This document shows, in pieces, positions 1 through 8,318 of a stretch of DNA of 24,087 nt. Below the pieces are notes generated by a model. That model saw nothing but the letters and a program-made list of their open reading frames with translations, made no database searches and was not told the DNA's origin. The stretch comes from Candidatus Uhrbacteria bacterium (GTDB lineage: Bacteria; Patescibacteriota; Patescibacteriia; UBA9934; UBA11717). The translations under genes were made by a program, and so were the position numbers. The first letter of the stretch is position 1. Every line of letters starts with the position of its first letter. The stretch spans positions 1 to 24,087 of the forward strand of contig JABIWD010000017.1 of NCBI GenBank assembly GCA_018701105.1. The letters are read 5' to 3'.

Positions 1-1169
1 ATGGTGGTCTGCAAACAGGCGACCAGTCGAGTCCTGATGAGGTTCAGGTTATGACGCTGCATGGCGCAAAGGGACTCGAATACCGTTTCGTGTTCATAGT
101 AAACCTAGTCGATCGAAGATTCCCAGCCCAAAGACGATCGCAACCAATCCCGCTACCAGATGGTCTCAAAAGAAACGTGCAGGAAGACGGCGATCCACAT
201 CTCGAGGAAGAACGAAGGTTGATGTACGTGGGGATGACGAGAGCGAAGGAGAGGTTATATCTCACGTCTGGATCGGACTATGGTGGGAAACGCGAGAAAA
301 AGCTTTCTCGATTCTTGACTGAGCTCGGGCACGAGAAACCCGAGAAACCTCATTCGACTAATACACATTTCCTTGAGGAAGAGATCGGCGACAGAGTGCT
401 CACATCAGGGTCGCAGCTTCCGATACCAACGAGTTTCTCATTCACGCAACTTACAGCTTACGGACACTGTCCATTGCAATACAAGTTTGCGCATCTCTTA
501 AAGATTCCAGTTTTTGGAAACCATGCGATGAGTTTCGGAAAGACGATGCACAATACACTGCAGACCTTCTTTGAAAAGATAGTAGCCGAAAGAAAGGGTG
601 AGGCTACTTTGTGCATGAGCAAGGATGATCTGATGCAACTCTACGACGACAATTGGATCGATGAGTGGTACGAGGACGACAAGTTGCGCGACACTTATCG
701 TGAGGAGGGTAGGGCGAGCCTTTCTCGTTACTACGACGAGCTTCAGGTTGAGATGCCGCAACCGTTATTCTTGGAGCGCGGGTTCACACTTAAGATCAGT
801 GATATTACAATTCGCGGACGGATAGACCGAATCGACGAGATTGAGGGCGGTGTTGAGATTATCGACTACAAGACAGGATCGCCTAAGGACGCGAACAAAT
901 TGAGTGCCACGGACAAGATGCAGCTCTTGCTTTACCAACTTGCTGCTCGAGAGATCTTTGGACTTGAGCCCAAGAAGCTCACATTCCACTACCTCAAAGA
1001 TAATAGCCGCATATCGTTCCTTGGTTCAGACGAAGAGCTTGAATCGCTACGTGATACAATAACGGAAACTATAGAAGGAATACGTGGAAGACGCTTTGAG
1101 CCAACTCCTGGTTTCATGTGTCGTTTCTGCGACTTTAGAGACATTTGTCCATTTCGTGCCGCATCGTAA
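1..1169 (+). CDS. UvrD/PcrA-family helicase fused to C-terminal Fe-S PD-(D/E)XK nuclease (5' partial)
   Basis: The frame is open from base 3, so the true start lies left of the window and only the C-terminal part is present. The first residues carry SF1A helicase motif V (HGAKGLEYRFVF) and then motif VI (RRLMYVGMTRAKERLYL), which place it at the end of a UvrD/Rep/PcrA helicase core. From about base 430 a RecB/AddB/Cas4-type nuclease module follows: the entry motif FSFTQLTAYGHCP, the catalytic stretch GRIDRIDEIEGGVEIIDYKTG (Asp and the D-Y-K triad near bases 820-875), and the closing cysteines in CRFCDFRDIC. Together with the Cys of CP these could bind a 4Fe-4S cluster. By family it should unwind and resect DNA in repair or recombination. 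The helicase plus nuclease call is firm. Its exact role (AddA-like or UvrD-like) is open because motifs I-IV are outside the window. The DUF721 gene starts 3 bases later, so the two are probably co-transcribed. Confidence 0.93.
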   Translation, partial: GGLQTGDQSSPDEVQVMTLHGAKGLEYRFVFIVNLVDRRFPAQRRSQPIPLPDGLKRNVQEDGDPHLEEERRLMYVGMTRAKERLYLTSGSDYGGKREKKLSRFLTELGHEKPEKPHSTNTHFLEEEIGDRVLTSGSQLPIPTSFSFTQLTAYGHCPLQYKFAHLLKIPVFGNHAMSFGKTMHNTLQTFFEKIVAERKGEATLCMSKDDLMQLYDDNWIDEWYEDDKLRDTYREEGRASLSRYYDELQVEMPQPLFLERGFTLKISDITIRGRIDRIDEIEGGVEIIDYKTGSPKDANKLSATDKMQLLLYQLAAREIFGLEPKKLTFHYLKDNSRISFLGSDEELESLRDTITETIEGIRGRRFEPTPGFMCRFCDFRDICPFRAAS

Positions 1170-1171
1170 AT

Positions 1172-1525
1172 ATGAAATCTGAAAACAAACTCGGCGACCT
1201 ACTTGGTGCTGCAATTGGACGAGCCGGCATTATGCGCCAGGTTGGTGCAGCGGTTGTTGTTCAGGCTGGAAATGATTCGTTGGTTGAATTGTTTGATGAA
1301 GGGGTTCTGGAGTTTGCGCAGTGTCGGTCGTTTGATGAAGGACGACTTTCAATCGCATGCGTTCACGCTGCACTTGCGCAAGAGATTCAGATGCAAAGCA
1401 AAGAGTTGATCGAGTTGATCACAGGTCGCGTACCTGGCGCTGAGATAGATGAGGTTTATGTAATGCATCGCTCGTCTGCACATAGAGGAGCGAATTGGCA
1501 CAAAGATCCATATGCCACTTCGTAA
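1172..1525 (+). CDS. DUF721 / DciA-like protein
   Basis: A 117-residue protein. I chose the ATG at 1172 rather than the in-frame ATG at 1145 because it falls just after the upstream stop and leaves the compact DUF721 domain complete. The pattern is typical of DUF721: an N-terminal amphipathic helix (LGDLLGAAIGRAGI), a central segment where most family members carry the W-x-x-hV motif (here degenerate), a strand of the type LSIACVHAALAQEIQMQSKELI, and a final short strand (EIDEVYV). In many bacteria this family includes DciA, the ancestral partner/loader of the replicative helicase DnaB. It is short, without the long C-terminal extension of larger DciA proteins, as is usual for Patescibacteria. 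It sits between a DNA helicase and a membrane protein gene whose start overlaps its last 14 bases. The domain call is strong and the helicase-loader role is inferred. Confidence 0.75.
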   Translation: MKSENKLGDLLGAAIGRAGIMRQVGAAVVVQAGNDSLVELFDEGVLEFAQCRSFDEGRLSIACVHAALAQEIQMQSKELIELITGRVPGAEIDEVYVMHRSSAHRGANWHKDPYATS

Positions 1526-1895
1526 TACAATGATACTAATTTTGATCAGTACGCTAATCAGTTGGTTTGGTGTCGGGGCATTTGTGTTGCTCATTCAGCC
1601 GACCGATCTACCGTTATGGATGTTGCTCATATTTTATACAGCAATATTTCTAGCTTCGCTGGGGTCGTTTACATTGGTTGGAACATTCATTCGCGTGTAT
1701 ATCTTCAAAGCAGAGGTAGCTGTGCGGCAATTTACTAGATCGATCCGACAAGGGGTGTTTTTCAGCATATTGGTAGCCTCATCGCTATTTCTTTCACACG
1801 TTGGCCTACTGAGCACATGGAGTTTGGTCCTACTTATACTAGGATTAGCTTGTATCGAGCTATTCTTCCTCACATCACGGTCTCGGGCTACATAG
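1512..1895 (+). CDS. small conserved membrane protein, four predicted TM segments
   Basis: A 127-residue, strongly hydrophobic protein with about four membrane-spanning segments (roughly residues 8-27, 35-58, 80-100 and 104-122). A short basic loop, FTRSIRQG, precedes the third segment. No catalytic motif is visible. The layout resembles a hypothetical membrane-protein family that I associate with Patescibacteria next to cell-wall or replication genes; its function is not known to me. The start could be ATG 1512, which overlaps dciA-like by 14 bases and gives a positively charged lead (MPLRNT), or ATG 1530, which removes the overlap. Neither has a Shine-Dalgarno site. It is the last gene before the mreB promoter. 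Confidence 0.7.
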   Translation: MPLRNTMILILISTLISWFGVGAFVLLIQPTDLPLWMLLIFYTAIFLASLGSFTLVGTFIRVYIFKAEVAVRQFTRSIRQGVFFSILVASSLFLSHVGLLSTWSLVLLILGLACIELFFLTSRSRAT

Positions 1896-1923
1896 TTGTA
1901 CAATCTCGTCTATTGAGTATAAT
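1896..1923 (+). promoter_or_regulatory. sigma70-type promoter for the mreB operon
   Basis: TTGTAC (1896-1901) and a perfect TATAAT (1918-1923) are separated by 16 bases, just after the stop of the upstream gene. Transcription would start near 1930, about 37 bases ahead of the mreB ATG, so the elongasome block can be expressed independently of the helicase gene. Confidence 0.7.
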
Positions 1924-1938
1924 CCATATATAAGGGTA

Positions 1939-1958
1939 AGGGGGAGCCCCTCTTTTTT
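1939..1958 (+). terminator. short GC hairpin plus U6 in the mreB leader (terminator or attenuator)
   Basis: AGGGG (1939-1943), loop GAG, CCCCT (1947-1951), then C and six T. The stem is only 5 bp, but the T run is typical of an intrinsic terminator. It lies downstream of the predicted mreB promoter and 8 bases upstream of the mreB ATG. It could therefore end read-through from the helicase operon and also attenuate mreB transcription itself. Confidence 0.45.
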
Positions 1959-1966
1959 GTCTCTAC

Positions 1967-3025
1967 ATGCTAAAGCAATTGCTCGGAAAATTCTCAAAAG
2001 ATCTTGGAATAGACTTAGGAACGTCTAATACGCTTGTGTTTTCACAAGAAAAAGGACTCGTTATCAATGAGCCTTCAGTTGTTGCCGTGAACACACGAAC
2101 TGGTCAGATATTGGCTGTTGGACGTGACGCACGCAACATGATCGATAAGACGCCGCCTCATATTCTGACTACACGACCTCTTGTGAAGGCCGTGATTTCA
2201 GACTTCGAGGTTACAGAAAAACTTTTGAAGCACTTCATCGATGCCGTCCATCACGAAACATTCACTTTGATGCCGCGACCGCGAGTAGTTATTGGTGTTC
2301 CTTTGGAAATTACAGAGGTTGAGCGCAAGGCGGTTGAGGACGCTGTGTTGTCCGCGGGTGCTCGAGAAGTGTTTCTTGTTGAAAAGGCGATGGCTGCAGC
2401 GATTGGAGCTCGTTTGCCAGTGATGGAGTCAGTGGGAAGCATGATCGTTGACCTTGGTGGGGGAACAACTGAAATCGCAGCGGTGTCTCTTGGAGGAGTC
2501 GTTACTTGGAAAGCGCTACACGTTGCTGGCGAAGAATTGAACAAGAACATTGTTCAATACGCTAGAGACACATTCAACCTACTGATCGGTGACAAAGTTG
2601 CGGAAGACATCAAAATGAAGATTGGTTCGGCGATCACGTTGAACGAGCCGCTTGTCATGCCTATGCGTGGACGGGACCTGATCTCAGGTCTTCCAAGGGA
2701 GATCATCGCGAACGATACGCAAATTAGAGAAGCAATGCATCGATCGATCAAATTCATCATCGACAACATCAAACAAACGCTAGAGATGACTCCTCCCGAG
2801 CTCGTAGCAGATATCTATGAGCGTGGCATTGTGCTGACCGGTGGGGGCGCCCTGCTTAATGGGCTCGCAGAAGCGATCGCGAAGGAGATTGCGATCCCTG
2901 TTAGAATCGCCGATGATCCCATGGCGTGTGTTGCTCGAGGTGCAGGAGCCTTGCTTGATAAGCCCGAGTTATTGCGTGGATTGGCATTGCCATCTGCAAC
3001 CGATGGAAGACAACCATTTATTTAA
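1967..3025 (+). CDS. mreB: rod-shape determining protein MreB (bacterial actin)
   Basis: 352 residues, the usual MreB length. Actin-fold nucleotide-binding elements are present in order: phosphate 1 DLGTSNTLVF (residues 17-26), phosphate 2 VDLGGGTTEIA (about 163-173), the MreB-typical EKAMAAAIGA helix, and the adenosine motif LTGGGALLNGL (about 290-300). MreB filaments on the inner membrane face organise lateral peptidoglycan synthesis through MreC, MreD, RodA and PBP2. The next three genes encode MreC, MreD and PBP2 in that order, with gaps of 5 bases or less or short overlaps, so this is a complete mre-mrdA block lacking only rodA in view. The ATG at 1967 has no Shine-Dalgarno sequence and directly follows the hairpin/T-run leader. 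Confidence 0.98.
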   Translation: MLKQLLGKFSKDLGIDLGTSNTLVFSQEKGLVINEPSVVAVNTRTGQILAVGRDARNMIDKTPPHILTTRPLVKAVISDFEVTEKLLKHFIDAVHHETFTLMPRPRVVIGVPLEITEVERKAVEDAVLSAGAREVFLVEKAMAAAIGARLPVMESVGSMIVDLGGGTTEIAAVSLGGVVTWKALHVAGEELNKNIVQYARDTFNLLIGDKVAEDIKMKIGSAITLNEPLVMPMRGRDLISGLPREIIANDTQIREAMHRSIKFIIDNIKQTLEMTPPELVADIYERGIVLTGGGALLNGLAEAIAKEIAIPVRIADDPMACVARGAGALLDKPELLRGLALPSATDGRQPFI

Positions 3026-3030
3026 ACTCT

Positions 3031-3840
3031 ATGCGCCAGATGCAAACGCAGTGGGCGATTCGCTTCCTGCTAATACTATCTGTTGGACTTGTTATAGCGG
3101 TGCTGACAAGAACAAACATCGTCCGTGGTTTTGGTGGGCGATTTTTTGGATGGCTTGAAAGACCTTTCACAGTCATCGGTACAGACTCGAGCGAACTGGG
3201 TGAGGTCTTTTTTGCATCAAGAGAGGAATTAATCAATGAACTGAAAGATCGAGAAGAGCAGGTTTTACATTTGGCTCTCGCAGCATCAGAATGGGAGGAC
3301 GCCGAGAGAAGTCTTGAGCAAGCTGAGCAGTTGCTGGGATATTCGCAGAACTCAGAGTCTGATGTTGTAGCGGCAAAGGTACTTGTACGAACGCGCAGTT
3401 TTCAAAATGAGGAGCTGTTGATTGATCAAGGAGCGCTTCAGGGAATCTCCGTGTTTGATCCTGTAGTTACTGGCGATGGAATTTTCCTAGGAGTAGTGGA
3501 AGATGTTTATCCAAAAACCGCACGCATTGCGTTGGTTACAAATGCAGAGTCCGTTGTGGGTGCATCACTGTTAGATCAACCAGGTACGACGGGGATTGTG
3601 AGCGGTGGTCATGGCTCTCTAGTTCAATTCGGGTTCGTTCCCCGAGATACGTCTGTAGCGGTGAATGATCTTGTTACGACATCTGGGATCGATCCCGGTA
3701 TTCCACACGGACTTGTTATTGGTCTCGTGAATAGCATTGAAGAGGACGAGAACGCGCCATTTCTGCATTTGTTCGTCGAGCCGTTGGCAGACCTTCAACA
3801 CGTACGGATGGTGGGCGTGATAAAGAGCCCCGCAATATGA
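3031..3840 (+). CDS. mreC: rod-shape determining protein MreC
   Basis: 269 residues. A short cytoplasmic N-terminus is followed by one transmembrane helix (about 9-27, AIRFLLILSVGLVIAVL). A charged coiled coil runs over about 55-105 (SREELINELKDREEQVL and following), then the beta-rich periplasmic/extracytoplasmic MreC core with recognisable family patterns (DQGALQGISVFDPVV, GIFLGVVEDVYPKTARI, TTSGIDPGIPHGLVIG). MreC links the MreB filament to PBP2 outside the membrane. The gene starts 5 bases after the mreB stop, and its TGA stop overlaps the mreD start (ATGA), so translational coupling is likely. There is no strong ribosome-binding site. An in-frame ATG at 3040 is a possible alternative start. 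Confidence 0.95.
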   Translation: MRQMQTQWAIRFLLILSVGLVIAVLTRTNIVRGFGGRFFGWLERPFTVIGTDSSELGEVFFASREELINELKDREEQVLHLALAASEWEDAERSLEQAEQLLGYSQNSESDVVAAKVLVRTRSFQNEELLIDQGALQGISVFDPVVTGDGIFLGVVEDVYPKTARIALVTNAESVVGASLLDQPGTTGIVSGGHGSLVQFGFVPRDTSVAVNDLVTTSGIDPGIPHGLVIGLVNSIEEDENAPFLHLFVEPLADLQHVRMVGVIKSPAI

Positions 3841-4340
3841 TGAGCTATCTTTTTCATGGAACGAGTTTCTTGCTGGTGATGCTGTTTGAGTTTGGTTTCT
3901 TGGGAGCCATGATCCATCCGTTCGATCTTATCCCACTTGGAATCTGTATCGGTATATATCACATCTTTCACCTACGCCCTTATCTTGGAGGAGCGTGGCT
4001 TCTGGGTTTTGGAGTGGTGCAGGATCTTCACACGGTGTCGGCGTCAGGTGATATCGTGCTTGCTGTGATTTTCGCTTGGGTACTCATGTACGTTGTCGAA
4101 CAACACATCACACATATTTCACTATACGCAGCTATCGGTACCGCGAGCGCAGTTGTTTTCTTGTGGTCCGCGCTTCGTGCCATAGTTGTATCGCTATTCT
4201 CGTCGCCGGTGCCTTTTGACTTATGGCTTCGGGAAAGCATCATTGCTGCAATAGTTGCCGCGATAACTATGTGGGCACTTATGATATTCCTGCCAAGGTT
4301 TAGACTCCTTCTTTCACAATACGTTAGGGTGCGGGTATGA
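3837..4340 (+). CDS. mreD: MreD-like membrane protein
   Basis: 167 residues with five to six hydrophobic segments spread over the whole length and no extracytoplasmic domain, as expected for MreD. Sequence conservation in this family is low; the call rests on topology, size and its position between mreC and the PBP2 gene. Within the family MreD bridges MreB/MreC and the peptidoglycan synthase in the membrane. Its start overlaps the mreC stop by 4 bases, and its own stop overlaps the start of the PBP2 gene by 4 bases (4337-4340), so the three are tightly coupled. Confidence 0.82.
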   Translation: MMSYLFHGTSFLLVMLFEFGFLGAMIHPFDLIPLGICIGIYHIFHLRPYLGGAWLLGFGVVQDLHTVSASGDIVLAVIFAWVLMYVVEQHITHISLYAAIGTASAVVFLWSALRAIVVSLFSSPVPFDLWLRESIIAAIVAAITMWALMIFLPRFRLLLSQYVRVRV

Positions 4341-6268
4341 AATCAGAGTCTCCATTCCAAATACAACCGATGGATGCCTTGGGTGATATCAAAACCCCGA
4401 TGGAAGATTTTGATTTTGAGGACGCCATAGGCGACAAGGCCCGCGACCTACGTAAAGCCTCATTTCTGGGTTCATCGATTACGGCCAAACGAATGCGCAT
4501 CGGTGGCATAGCGGCACTCTCGATTCTTGGACTTTTCATTGGTCGCTCTGCATACCTTCAAGTTGCCAACGGTGCATATTATTTCAATTTGGCGGAAGGC
4601 AATCGAATTCATGACGAGCGCATCGTTGCTGATCGTGGGCTGATTATGGACAGGAGTGGGGAAGTGCTGGTTCGCAATGTCCCTGCCTTCGCGTTGTGGG
4701 TTGAGAAAAAAAGGCTCGAGGAGGACGATTTGTATCTTGACCTGGTTCGTTCCGTTTCCGGGCTGCTGATGATCACAGAGAACGAGGCTCACGATCTACT
4801 GATTCAGATTAACGACGGGAAACCAGAGATGATGATCTCGCCTGACATTGAATATGACTCTGCGATGAAGGTTCTAGCGTCACAGGAATTGTACGATGGA
4901 ATACGTGTAGTTGCTGGAAACCGTAGACTGTTCGATGTTGGGGAAACAAAGACGCTATCGTCGATGCTCGGTTACGTTGGCATAATCAATGAACTCGAGT
5001 ACAAGTCTAAAAAGGAACAAGGATATTCGCAACGTGACATCATCGGCAAGGCAGGCATCGAACGGACGTATGAAGACCTGTTGCGTGGGTATCCGGGGGA
5101 ACGTTCGGTGGAGGTTGATGCTATTGGAAGAGAACAGTCCATTCTCGAGCAGCGTGATGCTGTTGAGGGCTCGAACCTAACCTTGCACATTGACTCGGAC
5201 CTTCAAGCATTCATAGAGAGACGACTCGATGTGATCCTGACAAAACTTGGAATACATAACGCTTCTGTTGTTGTAATGGATCCAAGAGATGGCGGAGTTA
5301 GGGCTCTAGTGTCGTATCCCGGCTTTGACTCAAACATATTTAGCGGTGTGATTGACTCTGAGGCTTATCAAGAATTGATAGACGACCCTGGCTCACCACT
5401 ATTCACACGCGCGGTTTCTGGTCAATTTCCATCCGGTTCAACATTTAAACCTATTGTTGCCGCTGCGGCTTATGACGAGGGTGTGATTGATGAGCACACT
5501 AGTGTCGTGAGTACTGGCGGTATCAGAATCGGTCAGTTCTATTTCCCTGATTGGAAGGCGGGCGGCCACGGAGTCACGGATGTTCGTAAAGCGATAGCGG
5601 AATCGGTGAACACGTTCTTTTATATGATCGGTGGTGGATATAGAGAGTTTGATGGGCTCGGGCTAGAAGCGATGATGAACTCGGCGAAGCGCTTCGGTCT
5701 AGGTCAGGCATTGGGTATCGACCTTCCTGGCGAGGCTTCCGGCTTTCTTCCGTCGGTGGAATGGAAGAATCGCGTAAAAAACGAACCGTGGTATATTGGA
5801 GATACGTATCATGCAGCGATCGGGCAGGGGGATATCCTCGTGACCCCATTACAAGTTGCGGCCTTTACAGCAGCATTCGCAAATGGTGGAAAAGTATTCA
5901 AGCCCCAGATAGTTGATGGGTATGAGTCTCAAGGGAAGTACCACGATATATCATCTGTCGTGATAAACGATCAGGTGGCCTCGGACGCGGCAATTGATAT
6001 TGTTAGACGGGGGTTGAGGGACGCTGTCACAAGTGGGTCGGCAAGACGACTCGGTGGGCTGCCTATAAGTTCAGCTGGGAAAACGGGGACCGCACAGTGG
6101 CATTCGGTGAAAGACAACCACGCCTGGTTTACAGGTTTCGCGCCTTACGAGCAGCCGGAGATCGTGGTTACAGTTCTTATTCAAGAAGGTGGGGAAGGTT
6201 CGGCTGTTGCTGTTCCGCTCACATATGATATCTTTGATTGGTGGTTCACCAATCATGTCGATGATTAA
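4337..6268 (+). CDS. mrdA: penicillin-binding protein 2 (elongasome transpeptidase)
   Basis: 643 residues. A cytoplasmic lead of about 53 residues, unusually acidic, precedes one TM helix (about 55-75). The PBP dimerisation domain begins with ADRGLIMDRSGEVLVRN. The transpeptidase domain shows all three active-site motifs: S368-T-F-K371 (nucleophile Ser and general-base Lys), S423-V-N425, and K582-T-G584. It cross-links lateral peptidoglycan as the class B PBP of the MreB/RodA elongasome. Gene order directly after mreBCD supports PBP2 rather than the division PBP3. A rodA gene is not in the window, so the partner glycosyltransferase must be encoded elsewhere. There is only a weak purine-rich stretch before the ATG; coupling to mreD is likely. 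Confidence 0.95.
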   Translation: MKSESPFQIQPMDALGDIKTPMEDFDFEDAIGDKARDLRKASFLGSSITAKRMRIGGIAALSILGLFIGRSAYLQVANGAYYFNLAEGNRIHDERIVADRGLIMDRSGEVLVRNVPAFALWVEKKRLEEDDLYLDLVRSVSGLLMITENEAHDLLIQINDGKPEMMISPDIEYDSAMKVLASQELYDGIRVVAGNRRLFDVGETKTLSSMLGYVGIINELEYKSKKEQGYSQRDIIGKAGIERTYEDLLRGYPGERSVEVDAIGREQSILEQRDAVEGSNLTLHIDSDLQAFIERRLDVILTKLGIHNASVVVMDPRDGGVRALVSYPGFDSNIFSGVIDSEAYQELIDDPGSPLFTRAVSGQFPSGSTFKPIVAAAAYDEGVIDEHTSVVSTGGIRIGQFYFPDWKAGGHGVTDVRKAIAESVNTFFYMIGGGYREFDGLGLEAMMNSAKRFGLGQALGIDLPGEASGFLPSVEWKNRVKNEPWYIGDTYHAAIGQGDILVTPLQVAAFTAAFANGGKVFKPQIVDGYESQGKYHDISSVVINDQVASDAAIDIVRRGLRDAVTSGSARRLGGLPISSAGKTGTAQWHSVKDNHAWFTGFAPYEQPEIVVTVLIQEGGEGSAVAVPLTYDIFDWWFTNHVDD

Positions 6269-6277
6269 ACAAATATT

Positions 6278-6739
6278 ATGTCAGATGCAGATTACATGAG
6301 TCAGGAGAAGTTCGAGGAGCTTACTGAAGAATTGCAACACAGGAAAACTGTGACGCGTAAGGAGGTTGCAGGTCAGCTTGAGTACGCTAAGTCTCTTGGT
6401 GACTTGTCAGAGAATTTTGAATATCACGATGCGAAAGATCGTCAGGCCGCAAACGAAAAGCGAGTTCTAGAGCTTGATGCGCTTCTTAAGAACGCGATCA
6501 TTGTAGAGAAGCAGGAAGGTGGTGAAGCTATCAATATTGGCGCTACGTTCACTGCAACAAAGGGAGGTGCCGAGATGACATTTCAAGTTGTTGGAAGTAA
6601 CGAGGCGGATCCGATTGAGGGCCGAATCAGTAATGAGTCTCCAATGGGAAAAGCATTTCTTGGAGCAAAAGTGGGGGATGCGGTGACCGTTGAAACGCCT
6701 TCTGGGGCGGTTCAATACTCGGTTACTTCTATCATGTAG
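6278..6739 (+). CDS. greA: transcription elongation factor GreA
   Basis: 153 residues. The N-terminal coiled-coil hairpin carries the acidic tip AKSLGDLSENFEYHDAK, with D42 and E45 at the positions that stimulate RNA-polymerase transcript cleavage in GreA. The C-terminal FKBP-like globular domain has the usual patterns (NIGATFTATKGGAEMTFQVV, ISNESPMGKAFLGAKVGD, VETPSGAVQYSV). It rescues backtracked RNA polymerase. It follows the PBP2 stop by 9 bases and is probably the last gene of the mre unit, since a new promoter begins 8 bases after its stop. The start could be ATG 6278 or ATG 6296 (MSQEKFEEL); no Shine-Dalgarno site decides between them. Confidence 0.95.
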   Translation: MSDADYMSQEKFEELTEELQHRKTVTRKEVAGQLEYAKSLGDLSENFEYHDAKDRQAANEKRVLELDALLKNAIIVEKQEGGEAINIGATFTATKGGAEMTFQVVGSNEADPIEGRISNESPMGKAFLGAKVGDAVTVETPSGAVQYSVTSIM

Positions 6740-6746
6740 TTATCCC

Positions 6747-6775
6747 TTGACGGATTAGGTGATTTTTTGTATTCT
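6747..6775 (+). promoter_or_regulatory. strong sigma70-type promoter for lysS, near-leaderless
   Basis: TTGACG (6747-6752), a 17-base spacer and TATTCT (6770-6775). The expected start site near 6782 leaves only about 11 bases before the lysS ATG at 6793, with no Shine-Dalgarno sequence in them. Confidence 0.8.
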
Positions 6776-6792
6776 AGGCCCATATTTGAGCT

Positions 6793-8289
6793 ATGATAGA
6801 AGAAGAAAAAGAACGACGAGCGCGGCTCGCACATTTACAGGAATCCGGCATGGATCCGTATCCAGCAAGGGTAGAGCGTACACATACGCTCGCTGAATTT
6901 TTGTCGCAATTTTCTGTTTTAGAAAAAGAAAAAGTAAGCGTACATGTTGTAGGCAGGGTAAGAGCTGTCCGCAAACACGGCGCTCTTTCTTTTATAAAAA
7001 TGGAAGACGAGTCAGGTCAGGCACAAGCAATGGTAAAGCAGGACGAGATTGGTGCCGAGGCGTACGAGTTCATGACGAACACACTTGATGTCGGCGACTT
7101 TGTGTCGATCGGCGGTACAACGATCGTAACCAGAACTGGTGAGTCATCAGTGTTAGCCTCAGAAGTGAAGATCATTTCAAAAGCGCTATTACCTCTACCA
7201 GAAAAATGGCACGGCTTGAGTGACGTTGAAACGAGGTTCCGTCATAGAGAGATCGACCTCATCGTAAACGAGTCAGTAAGAAATGTGTTCAGGTCTCGAG
7301 CTGCAATAGTTACAGCGATACGAAAGTATTTTGACGAGAGAGGTTTCCTGGAAGTGGACACGCCTATCTTGCAACACGTTGCAGCGGGTGCAAGTGCGAA
7401 ACCGTTTGCAACTCACCACAATGCGCTTGATCAGGAGATGTACATGCGTATTGCACCGGAGCTTTACTTGAAGCGTTTGGTGATCGGAGGATTTGAACGC
7501 GTTTATGAGATCGCAAGATGTTTCCGAAACGAAGGAATCGATCATTCTCACAATCCTGAGTTTTCTCAGGTTGAAGCCTACATCGCATATACAGATTACG
7601 AAGAGCTGATGCGGATGATGGAAGACATGGTGCGTGAGCTTATCCGTGCGATCGGGAAGAATCCTGCAAATGTAGTTTACGATGGGAACGAGTTGGACTT
7701 TCAAAAACCGTTTGTAAGGATCACCTACAGAGACTTGATTCACGGCGAGATTGGACTCGATGTAGACAACCTCACGGATCTAAGCACTGCGCGTACAGCA
7801 GCGAAAGAGCGCGGTGTCGAAGTCGGTGACACAGACTCACTCACGACAGTGATCGATAACATTTTCAAGAAGTTGGTAAGACCTTCGATCGTACAGCCTA
7901 CGTTCGTCACTGATTACCCTGCATCAATGACGCCTCTTGCAAAACGCAAAGAGGGGAACCCGGAGCGCGTAGAGATGTTCCAGTTCATTGTGGGTGGCGG
8001 CTTCGAAGTAATGAAGGCCTTCACCGAGTTGAACGACCCAGTTGATCAACAGCTGCGAATGGAAGAACAGGAGGCGGCGCATGTTGCAGGAGATGATGAG
8101 GCACAGCGTCAGGATAATGACTTCCTGTTCGCAATGAAGCATGGTATGCCTCCAATGGCCGGAGTGGGGATGGGAATCGAGAGGATCACGCAGGTACTGA
8201 CAGATTCTCATAACATAAAAGAGGTTATCCTCTTTCCGACACTGAGAAACATAGAAACAGATGAGGGGGAAGGTTCGAAGAGTAAATAG
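6793..8289 (+). CDS. lysS: lysyl-tRNA synthetase, class II
   Basis: 498 residues, the usual length. An N-terminal OB-fold anticodon-binding domain covers about 45-150 (VSVHVVGRVRAVRKHGALSF). The class II catalytic core follows: motif 1 around FRSRAAIVTAIRKYFDERGF, motif 2 CFRNEGIDHSHNPEFSQVE, and motif 3 GVGMGIERITQVLTDSHNIK ending in VILFPTLR. These lysine- and ATP-binding signatures are those of LysS-type class II LysRS, as opposed to class I LysK. It charges tRNA-Lys in the cytoplasm. It has its own promoter with a leader of about 11 bases and no Shine-Dalgarno site. The next gene starts 29 bases after the stop. Confidence 0.98.
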   Translation: MIEEEKERRARLAHLQESGMDPYPARVERTHTLAEFLSQFSVLEKEKVSVHVVGRVRAVRKHGALSFIKMEDESGQAQAMVKQDEIGAEAYEFMTNTLDVGDFVSIGGTTIVTRTGESSVLASEVKIISKALLPLPEKWHGLSDVETRFRHREIDLIVNESVRNVFRSRAAIVTAIRKYFDERGFLEVDTPILQHVAAGASAKPFATHHNALDQEMYMRIAPELYLKRLVIGGFERVYEIARCFRNEGIDHSHNPEFSQVEAYIAYTDYEELMRMMEDMVRELIRAIGKNPANVVYDGNELDFQKPFVRITYRDLIHGEIGLDVDNLTDLSTARTAAKERGVEVGDTDSLTTVIDNIFKKLVRPSIVQPTFVTDYPASMTPLAKRKEGNPERVEMFQFIVGGGFEVMKAFTELNDPVDQQLRMEEQEAAHVAGDDEAQRQDNDFLFAMKHGMPPMAGVGMGIERITQVLTDSHNIKEVILFPTLRNIETDEGEGSKSK

Positions 8290-8318
8290 GACACTTCTAA
8301 TAATAAAAAACAAAAGCT

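Noticed and set aside
7273..7743. 156-residue minus-strand frame inside lysS
   Set aside because: Entirely antisense to conserved LysRS motifs 1 and 2, with no recognisable protein features.
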